From NCBI RefSeq assembly GCF_001591585.1, contig NZ_BCVE01000003.1, positions 124,001-188,000 of the forward strand: a stretch of DNA of 64,000 bases, read 5' to 3'. Shown here one piece after another: positions 38,984 to 47,447 of the stretch. Positions within the stretch are counted from its first letter, which is position 1; each line of letters starts with the position of its first letter. The translations under genes and the position numbers were made by a program. The notes beneath the pieces were generated by a model. The model ran no database searches. It was not told the DNA's origin and saw nothing but the letters and a program-made list of their open reading frames with translations. Source of the stretch: Niallia circulans NBRC 13626 (GTDB lineage Bacteria; Bacillota; Bacilli; Bacillales; Cytobacillaceae).

Positions 38984-40480
38984 TTATTTCGTTTGTTCGT
39001 ATGCTGCTTTATATTCCTCTTTAATCGTGTTTCCGCCAGAATCTCCCCATGTCTTTACAGCCTGTTTGAAGCCATCCAGTTCTATTTCGCCTAAAATATA
39101 CTGGTATGTGGCATCAGTAATAATCTTTTGTAATTCTGATCCTTGTGATGTATTGGTTGCAGATTCTAAAGAATAAGCAGGATTTAACACGGCATAATTC
39201 GCATTGTCTGCAATCATTTCATCTGCTAATGCTTTAATTGGGTTTGGATCTTTCAAATTATAGCCTGACTCTTTTGGTCTAGAAGCCGCGAATGGCTGCA
39301 CTTCCTGTGTCCATAAATCCTGATTGATAATTTCATATGAATCATCATCTGTTAGTTTATAATGGACATCTTCCAAACCATATGTCATTAATGTGTAAAT
39401 TTCTGGATCTAGTAAATCATTTACAAACTTAAGAATTCTCTTTAATTCTGCTTCATCCTTTACTTCTGAACGCGGAAAGGCCAATAATCCGCCAATTCCA
39501 TTATTTGCAGCCCAAATGGCACGTTCAGGATTAGATTCCGATACCATATCGTTCACTAATGCTAATTCCATATTATCTTGGATGCCTGTAGCCATCGTTT
39601 GCAGGTTTTTAGCATCGAAAAGGGCGCCAATATAAATTCCTGCTTTTCCCTGTGCAAAGCTTTGCTGCTGGTCTGTTTTTGCTGTAACGGCAAAGTCTTT
39701 ATTTATCCAGCCATTGCTATACAGCTCCTTCATATAATCCATTGTTTTTACATAACCATCCGTTTCAAATTCCGGAATGAAGTCTCCATTTTCATCCATT
39801 TCCCACACATTAGGTGTACCGAAATAAGAACTTAATGTTTTAAAGGCTCCATATATTAAATCGTTCCGATCTACAAATCCAGTTGTATCATTCTGCCCAT
39901 TACCATCAGGATCATTTTCTGTAAACGCTTTCGAAACTTCCATTAATTCATCAACAGTCTTCGGAACTTCAAGACCTAAATTATCAAGCCAGTCTTTACG
40001 TAAAACGACACCATTACGTGCTAAATCCTTCTGAAAGGGAATACCATAGAGCTTCCCTTCTATGGAAGCAGAATCACGTACATCTTGTGAAATTTCCTTT
40101 AGATTAGGGAATTCATCTAAATAATCTTCTACATTCCAAAACATTCCAGACTTCAATGCATTACGGACAGAGGAATTTTCCAGAATAGTTAAAGTAACAA
40201 TATCGGCTAATGAATCAGAGGCTAATGCAGTATTAATTCTTTCTTCCTTTGAAGCGTCCGGTATCCACGAAAATTTAATTTCAGCATTCGTTTTCTCTTC
40301 GATTTTATCTAAAATAGTATCTGTTGGAGGAGATGCCGTATGTAGAATATTCAGCCACGTAATTTCAGCCTTACTATTTTCATCATACGTCCCAGATGAT
40401 TGTTCTTTTCCTCCACTACAACCCGCTAATAACAACATACCTGCTAAACTAATACTGGCTAACTTTGATAGTTTTTTCAT
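38984..40480 (-). CDS. Oligosaccharide-binding lipoprotein (YtcQ/LplA type)
   Basis: A 498-residue extracellular solute-binding protein. The lipobox LAGC puts the anchor at Cys21. The long chain and segments such as GIPFQKDLARNGVVLRKDWLDNLG and FPRSEVKDEAELKRILKF fit the LplA/YtcQ group. Members of this group bind complex oligosaccharides such as unsaturated galacturonides and rhamnogalacturonides. It should feed the two permeases at 41288 and 42790. It is separated from the DUF624 gene by 135 bp that includes an imperfect hairpin (40513-40551), perhaps an intercistronic control element. Confidence 0.88.
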   Translation of the reverse strand: MKKLSKLASISLAGMLLLAGCSGGKEQSSGTYDENSKAEITWLNILHTASPPTDTILDKIEEKTNAEIKFSWIPDASKEERINTALASDSLADIVTLTILENSSVRNALKSGMFWNVEDYLDEFPNLKEISQDVRDSASIEGKLYGIPFQKDLARNGVVLRKDWLDNLGLEVPKTVDELMEVSKAFTENDPDGNGQNDTTGFVDRNDLIYGAFKTLSSYFGTPNVWEMDENGDFIPEFETDGYVKTMDYMKELYSNGWINKDFAVTAKTDQQQSFAQGKAGIYIGALFDAKNLQTMATGIQDNMELALVNDMVSESNPERAIWAANNGIGGLLAFPRSEVKDEAELKRILKFVNDLLDPEIYTLMTYGLEDVHYKLTDDDSYEIINQDLWTQEVQPFAASRPKESGYNLKDPNPIKALADEMIADNANYAVLNPAYSLESATNTSQGSELQKIITDATYQYILGEIELDGFKQAVKTWGDSGGNTIKEEYKAAYEQTK

Positions 40481-40615
40481 TTAAACGCTCCTTTACAATT
40501 TGATAAAGCGAAAGTTCCATCAATGAATGTTTGCACTGATTAGTGGAACCATTCGGATCTATATCGATGCTTTCCCACCTATCTTCCCCGAATTGGATAA
40601 GCTAAAAATTAAGTC

Positions 40616-41263
40616 TTACTGTCCGTTAAGCGTAGGATAGACGGTTGTATCTTCTACTTCTTCTGTATTTTGTAATTCCATTCTAGTAAACACTTGATTT
40701 GCTGTCCAAGTAATCATATAAAATAAGAAACTAATACCGAAGAAAGTGAGAATCCCAGGAAAAAATGTGATTGCTGTCCAATAGGTAGCGCCAATCACAA
40801 CAAACAATAATAGAGAATATTGCAAGCAAGAAAAACCAAAGATAAAGGACATCTTTATGCGAAAGAATATTCCTTTCCAGTTATAATGAGCCATTAATGG
40901 ATAAATATAAACGGCAGAAAGGAAATATAACGAGAATATGATCATCAAGCATACTTTGAGATACCAGTTTGTAACATGGAGTAAATCGATTACTAACACA
41001 TAGCCGAGTAGTAAATAAATCCAGCTAGTAACTATGGATTCCTTGAAGGACTCTTTGTAATACTTCCAATAAGAAGAAAAGATAGGGAGACTGGTATTTC
41101 CCCTCATCCACTGTCTCATGATACTAACTAGTGCATAGGTTGCTGGTCCTGCCCCAAATATCCCCAATCCTAATAAAGTAAAGAGCCACCAGAGGAAATT
41201 CACATAAACTAAGTTTAATATTGTTGTAAAAATGTGATTTATTTTTTCCACTGATTTTAACAT
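40616..41263 (-). CDS. DUF624 membrane protein (YesL-like)
   Basis: A membrane protein of about 215 residues with five to six helices. It begins IFTTILNLVYVNFLWWLFTLLGLGIFGAGPATYA, the DUF624 signature, followed by the conserved MRQWMRGN. YesL-type proteins accompany LplABC-like importers in Bacillus pectin loci; their function is unknown. I chose ATG 41263 by family comparison; GTG 41275 is an alternative, 3 nt after AGGAG. It lies directly downstream of the LplB-like permease. Confidence 0.82.
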   Translation of the reverse strand: MLKSVEKINHIFTTILNLVYVNFLWWLFTLLGLGIFGAGPATYALVSIMRQWMRGNTSLPIFSSYWKYYKESFKESIVTSWIYLLLGYVLVIDLLHVTNWYLKVCLMIIFSLYFLSAVYIYPLMAHYNWKGIFFRIKMSFIFGFSCLQYSLLLFVVIGATYWTAITFFPGILTFFGISFLFYMITWTANQVFTRMELQNTEEVEDTTVYPTLNGQ

Positions 41264-41287
41264 CCAATTCCTCACTTTCTCCTAACT

Positions 41288-42265
41288 TTAATAAACCCCA
41301 TCCTCACCAAACTTCTTGGCAAGCTTATTTGAAAGCATAACTAAAACTAATCCTACTAATCCCTTAAATAAACCAACAGCCGTACTAAAGCTTAATTGTC
41401 CATTCTTCAAACCAGCTGTATAAATATAGGTGTCAAAAATCTCTGCGACACTTCTATTTAATGAATTCAATAAGAGATACATGTGTTCAAATCCTAAATC
41501 TAACGTGCTGCCAATTTTTAAGATTAATAAAGTAATAATTACTGGTCGAATGGCCGGTAATGTTACATGCCATGTTTTGCGCAGTCGTCCTGCTCCATCC
41601 ATTTCCGCTGCTTCATATAATTGAGTATCTACAGCTGTAATAGCGGCGATATATATGATAGTCGACCAGCCTAATTCTTTCCAAATTACTTGTGCAATAT
41701 AAACGGTTCGCGTCCAATCAGGCGAAGTTAAAAAACTGACTTTATTAAAGCCCATTGCTGCTAACATTTCATTAATCAATCCACCATCAACATTTAAAAA
41801 GACATATGTAATGGAAACAATAATTACCCATGACATAAAATGGGGGATATAAATTAACGTTTGGATACCAGATTTAAAATATTTGTTTTTGACTTCATTT
41901 AGCATAAGCGCTAAGATGATCGGCATGGGAAAGAAAATGAAAATATTTAAAGCAAATAAAATAAGTGTATTACTTAAAAGCATAAAAAAGGTTGGTTCTG
42001 TAAATAAGCGAATAAAATGCTTCATCCCTACCCATGGGCTGCCCACAATCCCTAAAAACGGTTGATAATCTTGAAAAGCAATGATCAATCCGCCCATCGG
42101 TAAATATTTGAAAATAATAAAATAGAGAAAGCCAGGGAAAATCATTAAATATAGAAGTTTGTTCTTTCTCATATTAGCCCAAGTTTTTTGTCTTCTAATC
42201 TTCTTTCGCTGCTTCATAGTTAACTCAGGTAATGTCTGATCATTAGGCTTAATGACGCTTTCCAT
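41288..42265 (-). CDS. ABC sugar permease, LplB type
   Basis: A 325-residue permease of the binding-protein-dependent type with six helices after a basic N-terminus (KQRKKIRRQK). LplB-type features are FPGFLYFIIFKYLPMGGLIIAFQDY and the coupling loop LYEAAEMDGAGRLRKTWHVTLP. It is predicted to form half the channel for pectic oligosaccharides. Its partner, the LplC-type permease, is divergent on the plus strand at 42790, an unusual split. The upstream region has an 18-bp inverted repeat arm and a strong cre-like site. Confidence 0.92.
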   Translation of the reverse strand: MESVIKPNDQTLPELTMKQRKKIRRQKTWANMRKNKLLYLMIFPGFLYFIIFKYLPMGGLIIAFQDYQPFLGIVGSPWVGMKHFIRLFTEPTFFMLLSNTLILFALNIFIFFPMPIILALMLNEVKNKYFKSGIQTLIYIPHFMSWVIIVSITYVFLNVDGGLINEMLAAMGFNKVSFLTSPDWTRTVYIAQVIWKELGWSTIIYIAAITAVDTQLYEAAEMDGAGRLRKTWHVTLPAIRPVIITLLILKIGSTLDLGFEHMYLLLNSLNRSVAEIFDTYIYTAGLKNGQLSFSTAVGLFKGLVGLVLVMLSNKLAKKFGEDGVY

Positions 42266-42327
42266 TATTTACCCCCTTACTTTATGGTGTGATGTTTAAT
42301 TCATACCTTAAGCATATGGAAAAAGCA

Positions 42328-42345
42328 TAATTACGTATATAATCA
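42328..42345. repeat. 18-bp inverted repeat, left arm
   Basis: TAATTACGTATATAATCA is the exact reverse complement of the arm at 42492-42509. It faces the LplB-type gene. Binding by the AraC regulator at 43912 is a guess. Confidence 0.8.
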
Positions 42346-42350
42346 TTATT

Positions 42351-42364
42351 TGATAACGCTTACA
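42351..42364. promoter_or_regulatory. cre site before the LplB-type permease
   Basis: TGATAACGCTTACA fits the cre consensus. The 18 bp ATTTGATAACGCTTACAA that contain it recur exactly, inverted, at 46163-46180 before the AraC regulator gene. Confidence 0.65.
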
Positions 42365-42464
42365 AAACCTTATTCTATCAATAGTTTCCTCTTCCCCACC
42401 CAATGTAATGATTACCATTTTGTTCAAATGATTATCTGCCTCTTCAATCGAAAAAAACGAACTC

Positions 42465-42478
42465 GGCAAGCGTTTTCT
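42465..42478. promoter_or_regulatory. Weak cre-like site before the LplC-type permease
   Basis: GGCAAGCGTTTTCT keeps the central AAGCGTTTTC of cre sites but differs at both ends. Confidence 0.4.
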
Positions 42479-42491
42479 TTTCCTGAAATAT

Positions 42492-42509
42492 TGATTATAT
42501 ACGTAATTA
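42492..42509. repeat. 18-bp inverted repeat, right arm
   Basis: TGATTATATACGTAATTA, the exact inverse of 42328-42345, faces the LplC-type permease gene. Confidence 0.8.
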
Positions 42510-42789
42510 TCTTCTCTTGATAAAGTAACTTTATAGTAAGAGAGTATATCTATTTCTTAGGCTGTTTTCTACAAAGAGTGTTGACTTTATGAAGGCTTCT
42601 AAAAGGATCTGCAGATATTCGCCATACGGATAGCAAAGTGTATTCCCAGCTGCGGAAAAAGAAAACAACTTTATGAAAAACGGACCTTTCCTTAACTGCT
42701 TGTGGCTCGGTTTACAGTCCTAATCCGAGCAATAAAACATCATCAATAGTTGTAAGTTGTAGTTAGACAAAATAAGAAGGAGGATCTAT

Positions 42790-43677
42790 ATGGAAAAAGT
42801 GTATAAAAATAAGAAAATAACAAAAGGAGGACGGGTTTTTTCCATTATTAATGGAACCATTTTAATCATTATTGCCTTAATTTGTTTTCTGCCTTTTGTA
42901 AATGTTATAGCTAGTTCCTTTGCTTCTACACAAGAAGTTGTAGCTAAACGATTTATTCTGATTCCTGAAACTTTCTCATTAGATGCATACCGTTATATTC
43001 TTTCTACGCCAACACTCTTTAAGTCTTTAGCGGTATCCGTTGGCGTTACTGGCGTCGGTACTTTAGTAAGTATGGTCCTAACATCTTTGATGGCCTATGG
43101 CTTATCACGTAAATATCTTAATGGAAGAGGATTTCTTAACTTTCTTGTTGTATTCTCTATGTTATTTAGCGGTGGCATGATCCCTACCTTCTTAGTAGTT
43201 AAAGCCTTTGGATTAATTGATTCTTATTGGTCTTTGATACTGCCTGTAGCAATTAATGCGTTTAATTTAATTATTATGAGAAACTTCTTTCAAGCACTAC
43301 CGGATAGTTTAGAAGAATCAGCTAAAATGGATGGCTGCACAGATTTAGGAGTCTTTTGGAAGATTATGCTGCCATTGGCACTACCATCTATTGCGACCAT
43401 TTCTTTGTTTTATGCCGTTACCTATTGGAATACTTATATGACAGCTATTCTTTATATTAATGATTCTACGAAATGGCCAATTCAAGTTTTATTGCGACAG
43501 ATTGTTATTGTTTCAAGCGGCATGCAAGCAGAAGGTTCGTCAGTTGACGTTATTCCACCTGCGCAAACGATTAAGATGGCCGTTATTGTTATAGCAACAG
43601 TACCAATGCTTATTGCATACCCATTTGTTCAAAAATATTTTGTCAAAGGAGCGTTGGTAGGCTCTGTAAAGGGATGA
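42790..43677 (+). CDS. ABC sugar permease, LplC/YtcP type
   Basis: A 295-residue permease with six helices. It has the LplC-type N-terminus FSIINGTILIIIALICFLPF, the coupling loop LPDSLEESAKMDGCTDLGVFW and the C-terminal FVKGALVGSVKG typical of this group. It completes the importer with the LplB-type permease and binding lipoprotein on the other strand. No ATPase gene is nearby, so a shared MsmX-like ATPase is expected. AGAAGGAGG precedes the ATG. It appears monocistronic, ending before a bidirectional terminator. Confidence 0.92.
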   Translation: MEKVYKNKKITKGGRVFSIINGTILIIIALICFLPFVNVIASSFASTQEVVAKRFILIPETFSLDAYRYILSTPTLFKSLAVSVGVTGVGTLVSMVLTSLMAYGLSRKYLNGRGFLNFLVVFSMLFSGGMIPTFLVVKAFGLIDSYWSLILPVAINAFNLIIMRNFFQALPDSLEESAKMDGCTDLGVFWKIMLPLALPSIATISLFYAVTYWNTYMTAILYINDSTKWPIQVLLRQIVIVSSGMQAEGSSVDVIPPAQTIKMAVIVIATVPMLIAYPFVQKYFVKGALVGSVKG

Positions 43678-43868
43678 CGTTACAGAAAAGATGCTTTTAT
43701 TGACAGCAATTTGTTTACCAGTCAACAAAACGATATTCTAGTAACTTATATCCTCATACATTTAAAAGAGAACCCTTTCTCATCTGGCTTGTCCTTACCG
43801 GTTATGATGTTATCTCTTATTCTCACAGAAATTCAGGATGTGCTCAAGACTATCTTAATTGCGGTTCA

Positions 43869-43911
43869 TAAAAAGCGTGCAAGAATAAGCTCTTTCTTGC
43901 ACGCTTTTTAA
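43869..43911. terminator. Bidirectional terminator
   Basis: AAAAAGCGTGCAAGA (43870-43884) and TCTTGCACGCTTTTT (43895-43909) are perfectly complementary with a 10-nt loop. It lies between the convergent permease and AraC regulator genes. Confidence 0.92.
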
Positions 43912-46125
43912 TTAATGATTATATTGTTTCCGATAATCCCCTGGGGTCATGCCTACTTTCTTTTTAAAAAAACGGATGAAGTTTTGAGAATTTCGATATT
44001 GGAGTTTTTCGGCAATCTCCTTAATTGGCATATTTGTTTCTTCTAGCAGGGATTTAGCCTTTTGCAGTCGGAATCCCATTAGATAGTCAACAAAGTTTTC
44101 TCCATATTCTTTCTTGAAAACGCTGCTTAAGTAATTCGGATTATAATGAAGACGGTCAGCAATAACGTCTAAAGAAATTTCCTGGTCATACTCTGTCTGA
44201 ATGATTTGAACAATTTTATCAGATAAAGATCGAAACTCCTTATCCGTTTTATCCTGTGTGCTGATAATAATTGGCGTAATAAGATGTTCAATTAGCATTT
44301 GTTTTATTCGAGCAGGATAATAGGCATTAATCGCTTCATAATAAAGCGGCTTTATACTATCAAAAATCTTCGCCTCTGCACCTAACAGCTGCCCAAGTTG
44401 AATAATCTCATTTATTAACCGAATAAGTGTTACTTCTAAGCTGACCGGATTTTTATTCATCCGGAAGATTTCGTTAATTAAGGTATCTACTGTCTCCTGC
44501 ACTTCCTCCTCATTTCCTGAGCGAATCGTATTTAAAAGTTCATTTTGCAATTCTACAGGATATTTAGAAATAGAAGCATCATTCAAGAGAGGAGCAATAT
44601 CATCATAAAAAATGATAGACTCTGGTCCTACATTTACACGATAATGCAGCGCTTCTTTTGCTAAATCAACTGCCTTTTTACTACTAATTAATGTTTGATA
44701 AACAGGACTTATCCCTATACTGATAGTGATATTTAAATATTCCTTTGCCGCAGATTGTATTTCCTCATAATACTTCATAATTCTTCGACTGGAATCATGA
44801 TCATTTACATCGGTTATAAATATGGTTGCTTGCATCTCATCATTTAATACAATAGGTATCAATCTTTCCTTAGCAGGGACTATTTCTTCGACAATATTAT
44901 TTAAAGCCAATAAGTATAAATCTTTCTCAACAATTTTTTGGCTATCCATATTGTCAATTTGTATTAATCCTGTGTAAAAATGATGCGTATCATTAAAGAA
45001 ATAGCCAAATTGTTTTAACCTGTGCTTAGCTTCATTTGTTGTTATTCTATTTCTAAATAAGCTTAAGACAAACAGCGTCTCAAGCTGTGGTTTTTGCATG
45101 GTTAAGCTAGCCATTAATGTTTCATTCTGACCAATAATCTTGTCAACAGAATCAGCAACAAGGGAGAGTTCATTCTTCTGCCCACTTAGATGATCTATTG
45201 CTAATTTCTCCTGTAATTTGCGGATAGGTCTTGAAAAAGAATTTGCTAACATATAGGAAATGATACCGACCAAAATAATCAATAAGGTCGAGACAATGAG
45301 TAAACCAATCCTTGTATTATTAATCATATTAGAGATTTCTTTTGGGTTAATCTGTACAACATAAATCCAGCGATTATAGTCTGACTGAGCATACACAAAC
45401 TTTTTACCCTCTGTGTCTACTATTTTGATATTCTCTCCCTCGTTTATCATTTTCTCATAATTCTCGTGAGACAACAGCCTTTCCTTTTGTCTACTTGAAT
45501 ATAGTAATTCATTTTTACTATTATATATTTCTACTAAACTATCTTGTTCATTATCAACAATCTCATCAATGCTGCTTCTTGGAATATTAGATATTCCTAA
45601 AGCAAATTTATCACGTTGATAAACAGGTAAAGTCATAATCATCTCAATTCCAGTACTTGTTGGTCTCCAAAATAAGCTTTGCTTCGCCTTTTCCACATAC
45701 TTTTCCTTATACCCAGCAATTTCCTCTTCCGATAATTTCTTTAAAGAGCCGTCAATTATTCCCCAATTTTCTGCCAGGCTGATTAAATTATGCTTACTTC
45801 CTTCTATTCCCATCATTTCTATATAACTGATTTCTTTTTTTATATCACGATATGTATCAAAGTCTTTTCCTGATAACGGCTTCTTAAAAATCGTCTCAAA
45901 GTTTGCAGTAGAACTATATGCCGTATATCCATATTCAATCGTTCGCACCTTTTGCTCTACATTATTAAGAATTTGTTTTGTATAATTTTGTTTGTCCTTC
46001 AGAAATTCCTCTTCGACGGAGTGATAGGTAGAGTTATAGATAAATACACTAAAGCCAACTACAATACTAATCCCTAATAGAAAAAAGGGGAAAAATAATT
46101 TGTAAAACAACCTTAATTTCTTCAA
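43912..46125 (-). CDS. Membrane-bound AraC-family regulator (YesS/YtdP type)
   Basis: A 737-residue protein with a helix at about 5-27, an extracellular sensing region of about 240 residues, a second helix (GLLIVSTLLIILVGIISYML, near 280), a short HAMP-like linker, a middle region with a GGDEF-like fold but no catalytic motif, and a C-terminal double helix-turn-helix of the AraC type (IADRLHYNPNYLSSVFKKEYG; KLQYRNSQNFIRFFKKKVG). YesS/YtdP proteins activate pectin-oligomer import and degradation genes on sensing extracellular sugar. I chose TTG 46125, with AAGGAG 9 nt upstream; the frame extends to a GTG at 46155 without a site. An upstream cre site suggests catabolite repression. Confidence 0.88.
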   Translation of the reverse strand: MKKLRLFYKLFFPFFLLGISIVVGFSVFIYNSTYHSVEEEFLKDKQNYTKQILNNVEQKVRTIEYGYTAYSSTANFETIFKKPLSGKDFDTYRDIKKEISYIEMMGIEGSKHNLISLAENWGIIDGSLKKLSEEEIAGYKEKYVEKAKQSLFWRPTSTGIEMIMTLPVYQRDKFALGISNIPRSSIDEIVDNEQDSLVEIYNSKNELLYSSRQKERLLSHENYEKMINEGENIKIVDTEGKKFVYAQSDYNRWIYVVQINPKEISNMINNTRIGLLIVSTLLIILVGIISYMLANSFSRPIRKLQEKLAIDHLSGQKNELSLVADSVDKIIGQNETLMASLTMQKPQLETLFVLSLFRNRITTNEAKHRLKQFGYFFNDTHHFYTGLIQIDNMDSQKIVEKDLYLLALNNIVEEIVPAKERLIPIVLNDEMQATIFITDVNDHDSSRRIMKYYEEIQSAAKEYLNITISIGISPVYQTLISSKKAVDLAKEALHYRVNVGPESIIFYDDIAPLLNDASISKYPVELQNELLNTIRSGNEEEVQETVDTLINEIFRMNKNPVSLEVTLIRLINEIIQLGQLLGAEAKIFDSIKPLYYEAINAYYPARIKQMLIEHLITPIIISTQDKTDKEFRSLSDKIVQIIQTEYDQEISLDVIADRLHYNPNYLSSVFKKEYGENFVDYLMGFRLQKAKSLLEETNMPIKEIAEKLQYRNSQNFIRFFKKKVGMTPGDYRKQYNH

Positions 46126-46162
46126 ATCCTCACACTCCTTATTTCCTCTTAACACACTTTTA

Positions 46163-46180
46163 TTGTAAGCGTTATCAAAT
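46163..46180. promoter_or_regulatory. cre site before the AraC regulator
   Basis: TTGTAAGCGTTATCAAAT includes the cre match TGTAAGCGTTATCA (46164-46177). It is the exact inverse of 42348-42365, giving the regulator and importer the same element. Confidence 0.65.
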
Positions 46181-46201
46181 TATTCAACAATTTTTAATAC
46201 G

Positions 46202-46243
46202 AAAAATAATCATTTTCTTATCTATTATGAAATGATTATTTTC
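46202..46243. repeat. Inverted repeat in the araC-exuR divergent region
   Basis: AAAATAATCATTT and AAATGATTATTTT pair over 13 bp with a short spacer. It could be a regulator site or a hairpin in the leader of either gene. Confidence 0.5.
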
Positions 46244-46355
46244 TATAATTTGGATTAGAATATACATATAATAGCATATCTAGTCTATCTTTTGCGAGTG
46301 GATTTTTCACGTGTGCAGCAAATGACCGATTGACAAACTGCCTGAAGAATTATAA

Positions 46356-46373
46356 AATGTGAACGTTAACATT
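46356..46373. promoter_or_regulatory. ExuR-type operator 1
   Basis: AATGTGAACGTTAACATT is a near-perfect 18-bp palindrome with the central CG of LacI operators, 16 bp before exuR. It shares ATAAAATGT-AACGT with the site at 47415-47432, so autoregulation is likely. Confidence 0.6.
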
Positions 46374-46389
46374 ATTATCAGGAGGAACT

Positions 46390-47397
46390 ATGGTTACCAT
46401 TAAGGATATCGCAAAGCTTGCAGGCGTTTCGCACACCACTGTGTCAAGAGCGCTGAATGATAGTCCCCTTATTAAACCTGCAACCAAAGACAAAATTAAA
46501 AAAATTGCAGCAGAATTACATTATGTACCAAACTTTAATGCTAAAAGTCTCGTAAACCAGAAATCTTACACAATTGGCGTTTTTTTCTCTAGTATCAGCC
46601 ATGGAACAAGTTCAAGTTTTCTTGTAGATGTAATAAAAGGTGTTAATTCTGTGCTAGATGAAAACTACAGTATTGCAGTAAACGGTATTGATACATTAGT
46701 CCATTTTGACAAAATCATTTCCAAACGATTTGACGGGATTATCGTACTAAGCCAAAGTGACACAGACAATGCATTTATTTACTATATACAACAAACCGGC
46801 ATACCTTTGGTTGTACTAAATCGCAGACTAGATGATCCTTCTATTCCAAATGTTTCGGCAAACGATCAACAAGGTGTAGAACAGGCTATCGATGAGGCGA
46901 TTAGCCTTGGTCATAAGAATTTAGCGTACATTAATGGAAAAAGCTCTTTCCGTTCCTCAGCTGAAAGGAAACAAGGATTTGTCAATAGCTTATCGAAACA
47001 TCGGCTTCCTGTACAGCCTGAATTTATGGTCAATGGGGATTATAGTATGGAAAGCGGCTTTGAAAAAATGAAGCAATTGCTAGATCTGCCGACTCCGCCT
47101 AGTCTTGTATTTTGCGCAAACGATGATATGGCAATCGGTGCGTTAAAAGCTTGTTTTTCGAAAGAGAGGAAAGTGCCAAATGATATCTCAATCATTGGAT
47201 TTGATGATATAGCTTTTGCGCAATACTCTACTCCAGCTCTAACCACTATTCATAAGCCTATTGATAAAATCAGCGAAATTGGCATGCAAATGCTCATTGC
47301 ATTAATGAATAACGGAACATTAGAAAAGACACAAATCTTAGTAGACACATTCTTAGTTATAAGAGAATCGCTTAGTTTTCCAACAAAACAGTCATAA
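46390..47397 (+). CDS. exuR: LacI-family hexuronate regulator ExuR
   Basis: A 335-residue LacI-family repressor with helix-turn-helix at residues 2-24 (VTIKDIAKLAGVSHTTVSRALN), the hinge segment FNAKSLVNQKSYTIGVFFSS and a sugar-binding domain with CANDDMAIGALKA and ISIIGFDDIAFAQY. The closest match I recall is B. subtilis ExuR (YjmH), which controls galacturonate use. It lies directly before the uxa genes. Two operator-like palindromes flank it, before its own gene and before uxaBA. CAGGAGGA precedes ATG 46390. Confidence 0.88.
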   Translation: MVTIKDIAKLAGVSHTTVSRALNDSPLIKPATKDKIKKIAAELHYVPNFNAKSLVNQKSYTIGVFFSSISHGTSSSFLVDVIKGVNSVLDENYSIAVNGIDTLVHFDKIISKRFDGIIVLSQSDTDNAFIYYIQQTGIPLVVLNRRLDDPSIPNVSANDQQGVEQAIDEAISLGHKNLAYINGKSSFRSSAERKQGFVNSLSKHRLPVQPEFMVNGDYSMESGFEKMKQLLDLPTPPSLVFCANDDMAIGALKACFSKERKVPNDISIIGFDDIAFAQYSTPALTTIHKPIDKISEIGMQMLIALMNNGTLEKTQILVDTFLVIRESLSFPTKQS

Positions 47398-47416
47398 CTG
47401 TTTTGCTTTATCATAA

Positions 47417-47432
47417 AATGTTAACGTGTGCA
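47417..47432. promoter_or_regulatory. ExuR-type operator 2
   Basis: AATGTTAACGTGTGCA matches the left half of the site at 46356 and part of the right, and sits 16 bp before the uxaBA start. A weaker relative (TGTTAACCTGTG) is near 50399 before uxaC. Confidence 0.5.
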
Positions 47433-47447
47433 AAAGGAGGAACTATA

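Larger units (their letters stand above)
42266..42789. promoter_or_regulatory. Divergent control region of the oligosaccharide importer
   Basis: A 524-bp gap between the two divergent permease genes. It holds, in near-symmetric order, an 18-bp arm (42328-42345), a cre-like site (42351-42364), a weaker cre-like site (42465-42478) and the inverted second arm (42492-42509). Further right, GCTCGG/CCGAGC (42705-42730) could form a leader hairpin before the plus-strand permease. AGAAGGAGG at 42775-42783 is its ribosome site. No gene is seen here. Confidence 0.6.

Noticed and set aside
43711-43911. 66-codon ORF after the LplC-type permease
   Set aside because: It reads into the bidirectional terminator and has no recognisable ribosome site or domain.
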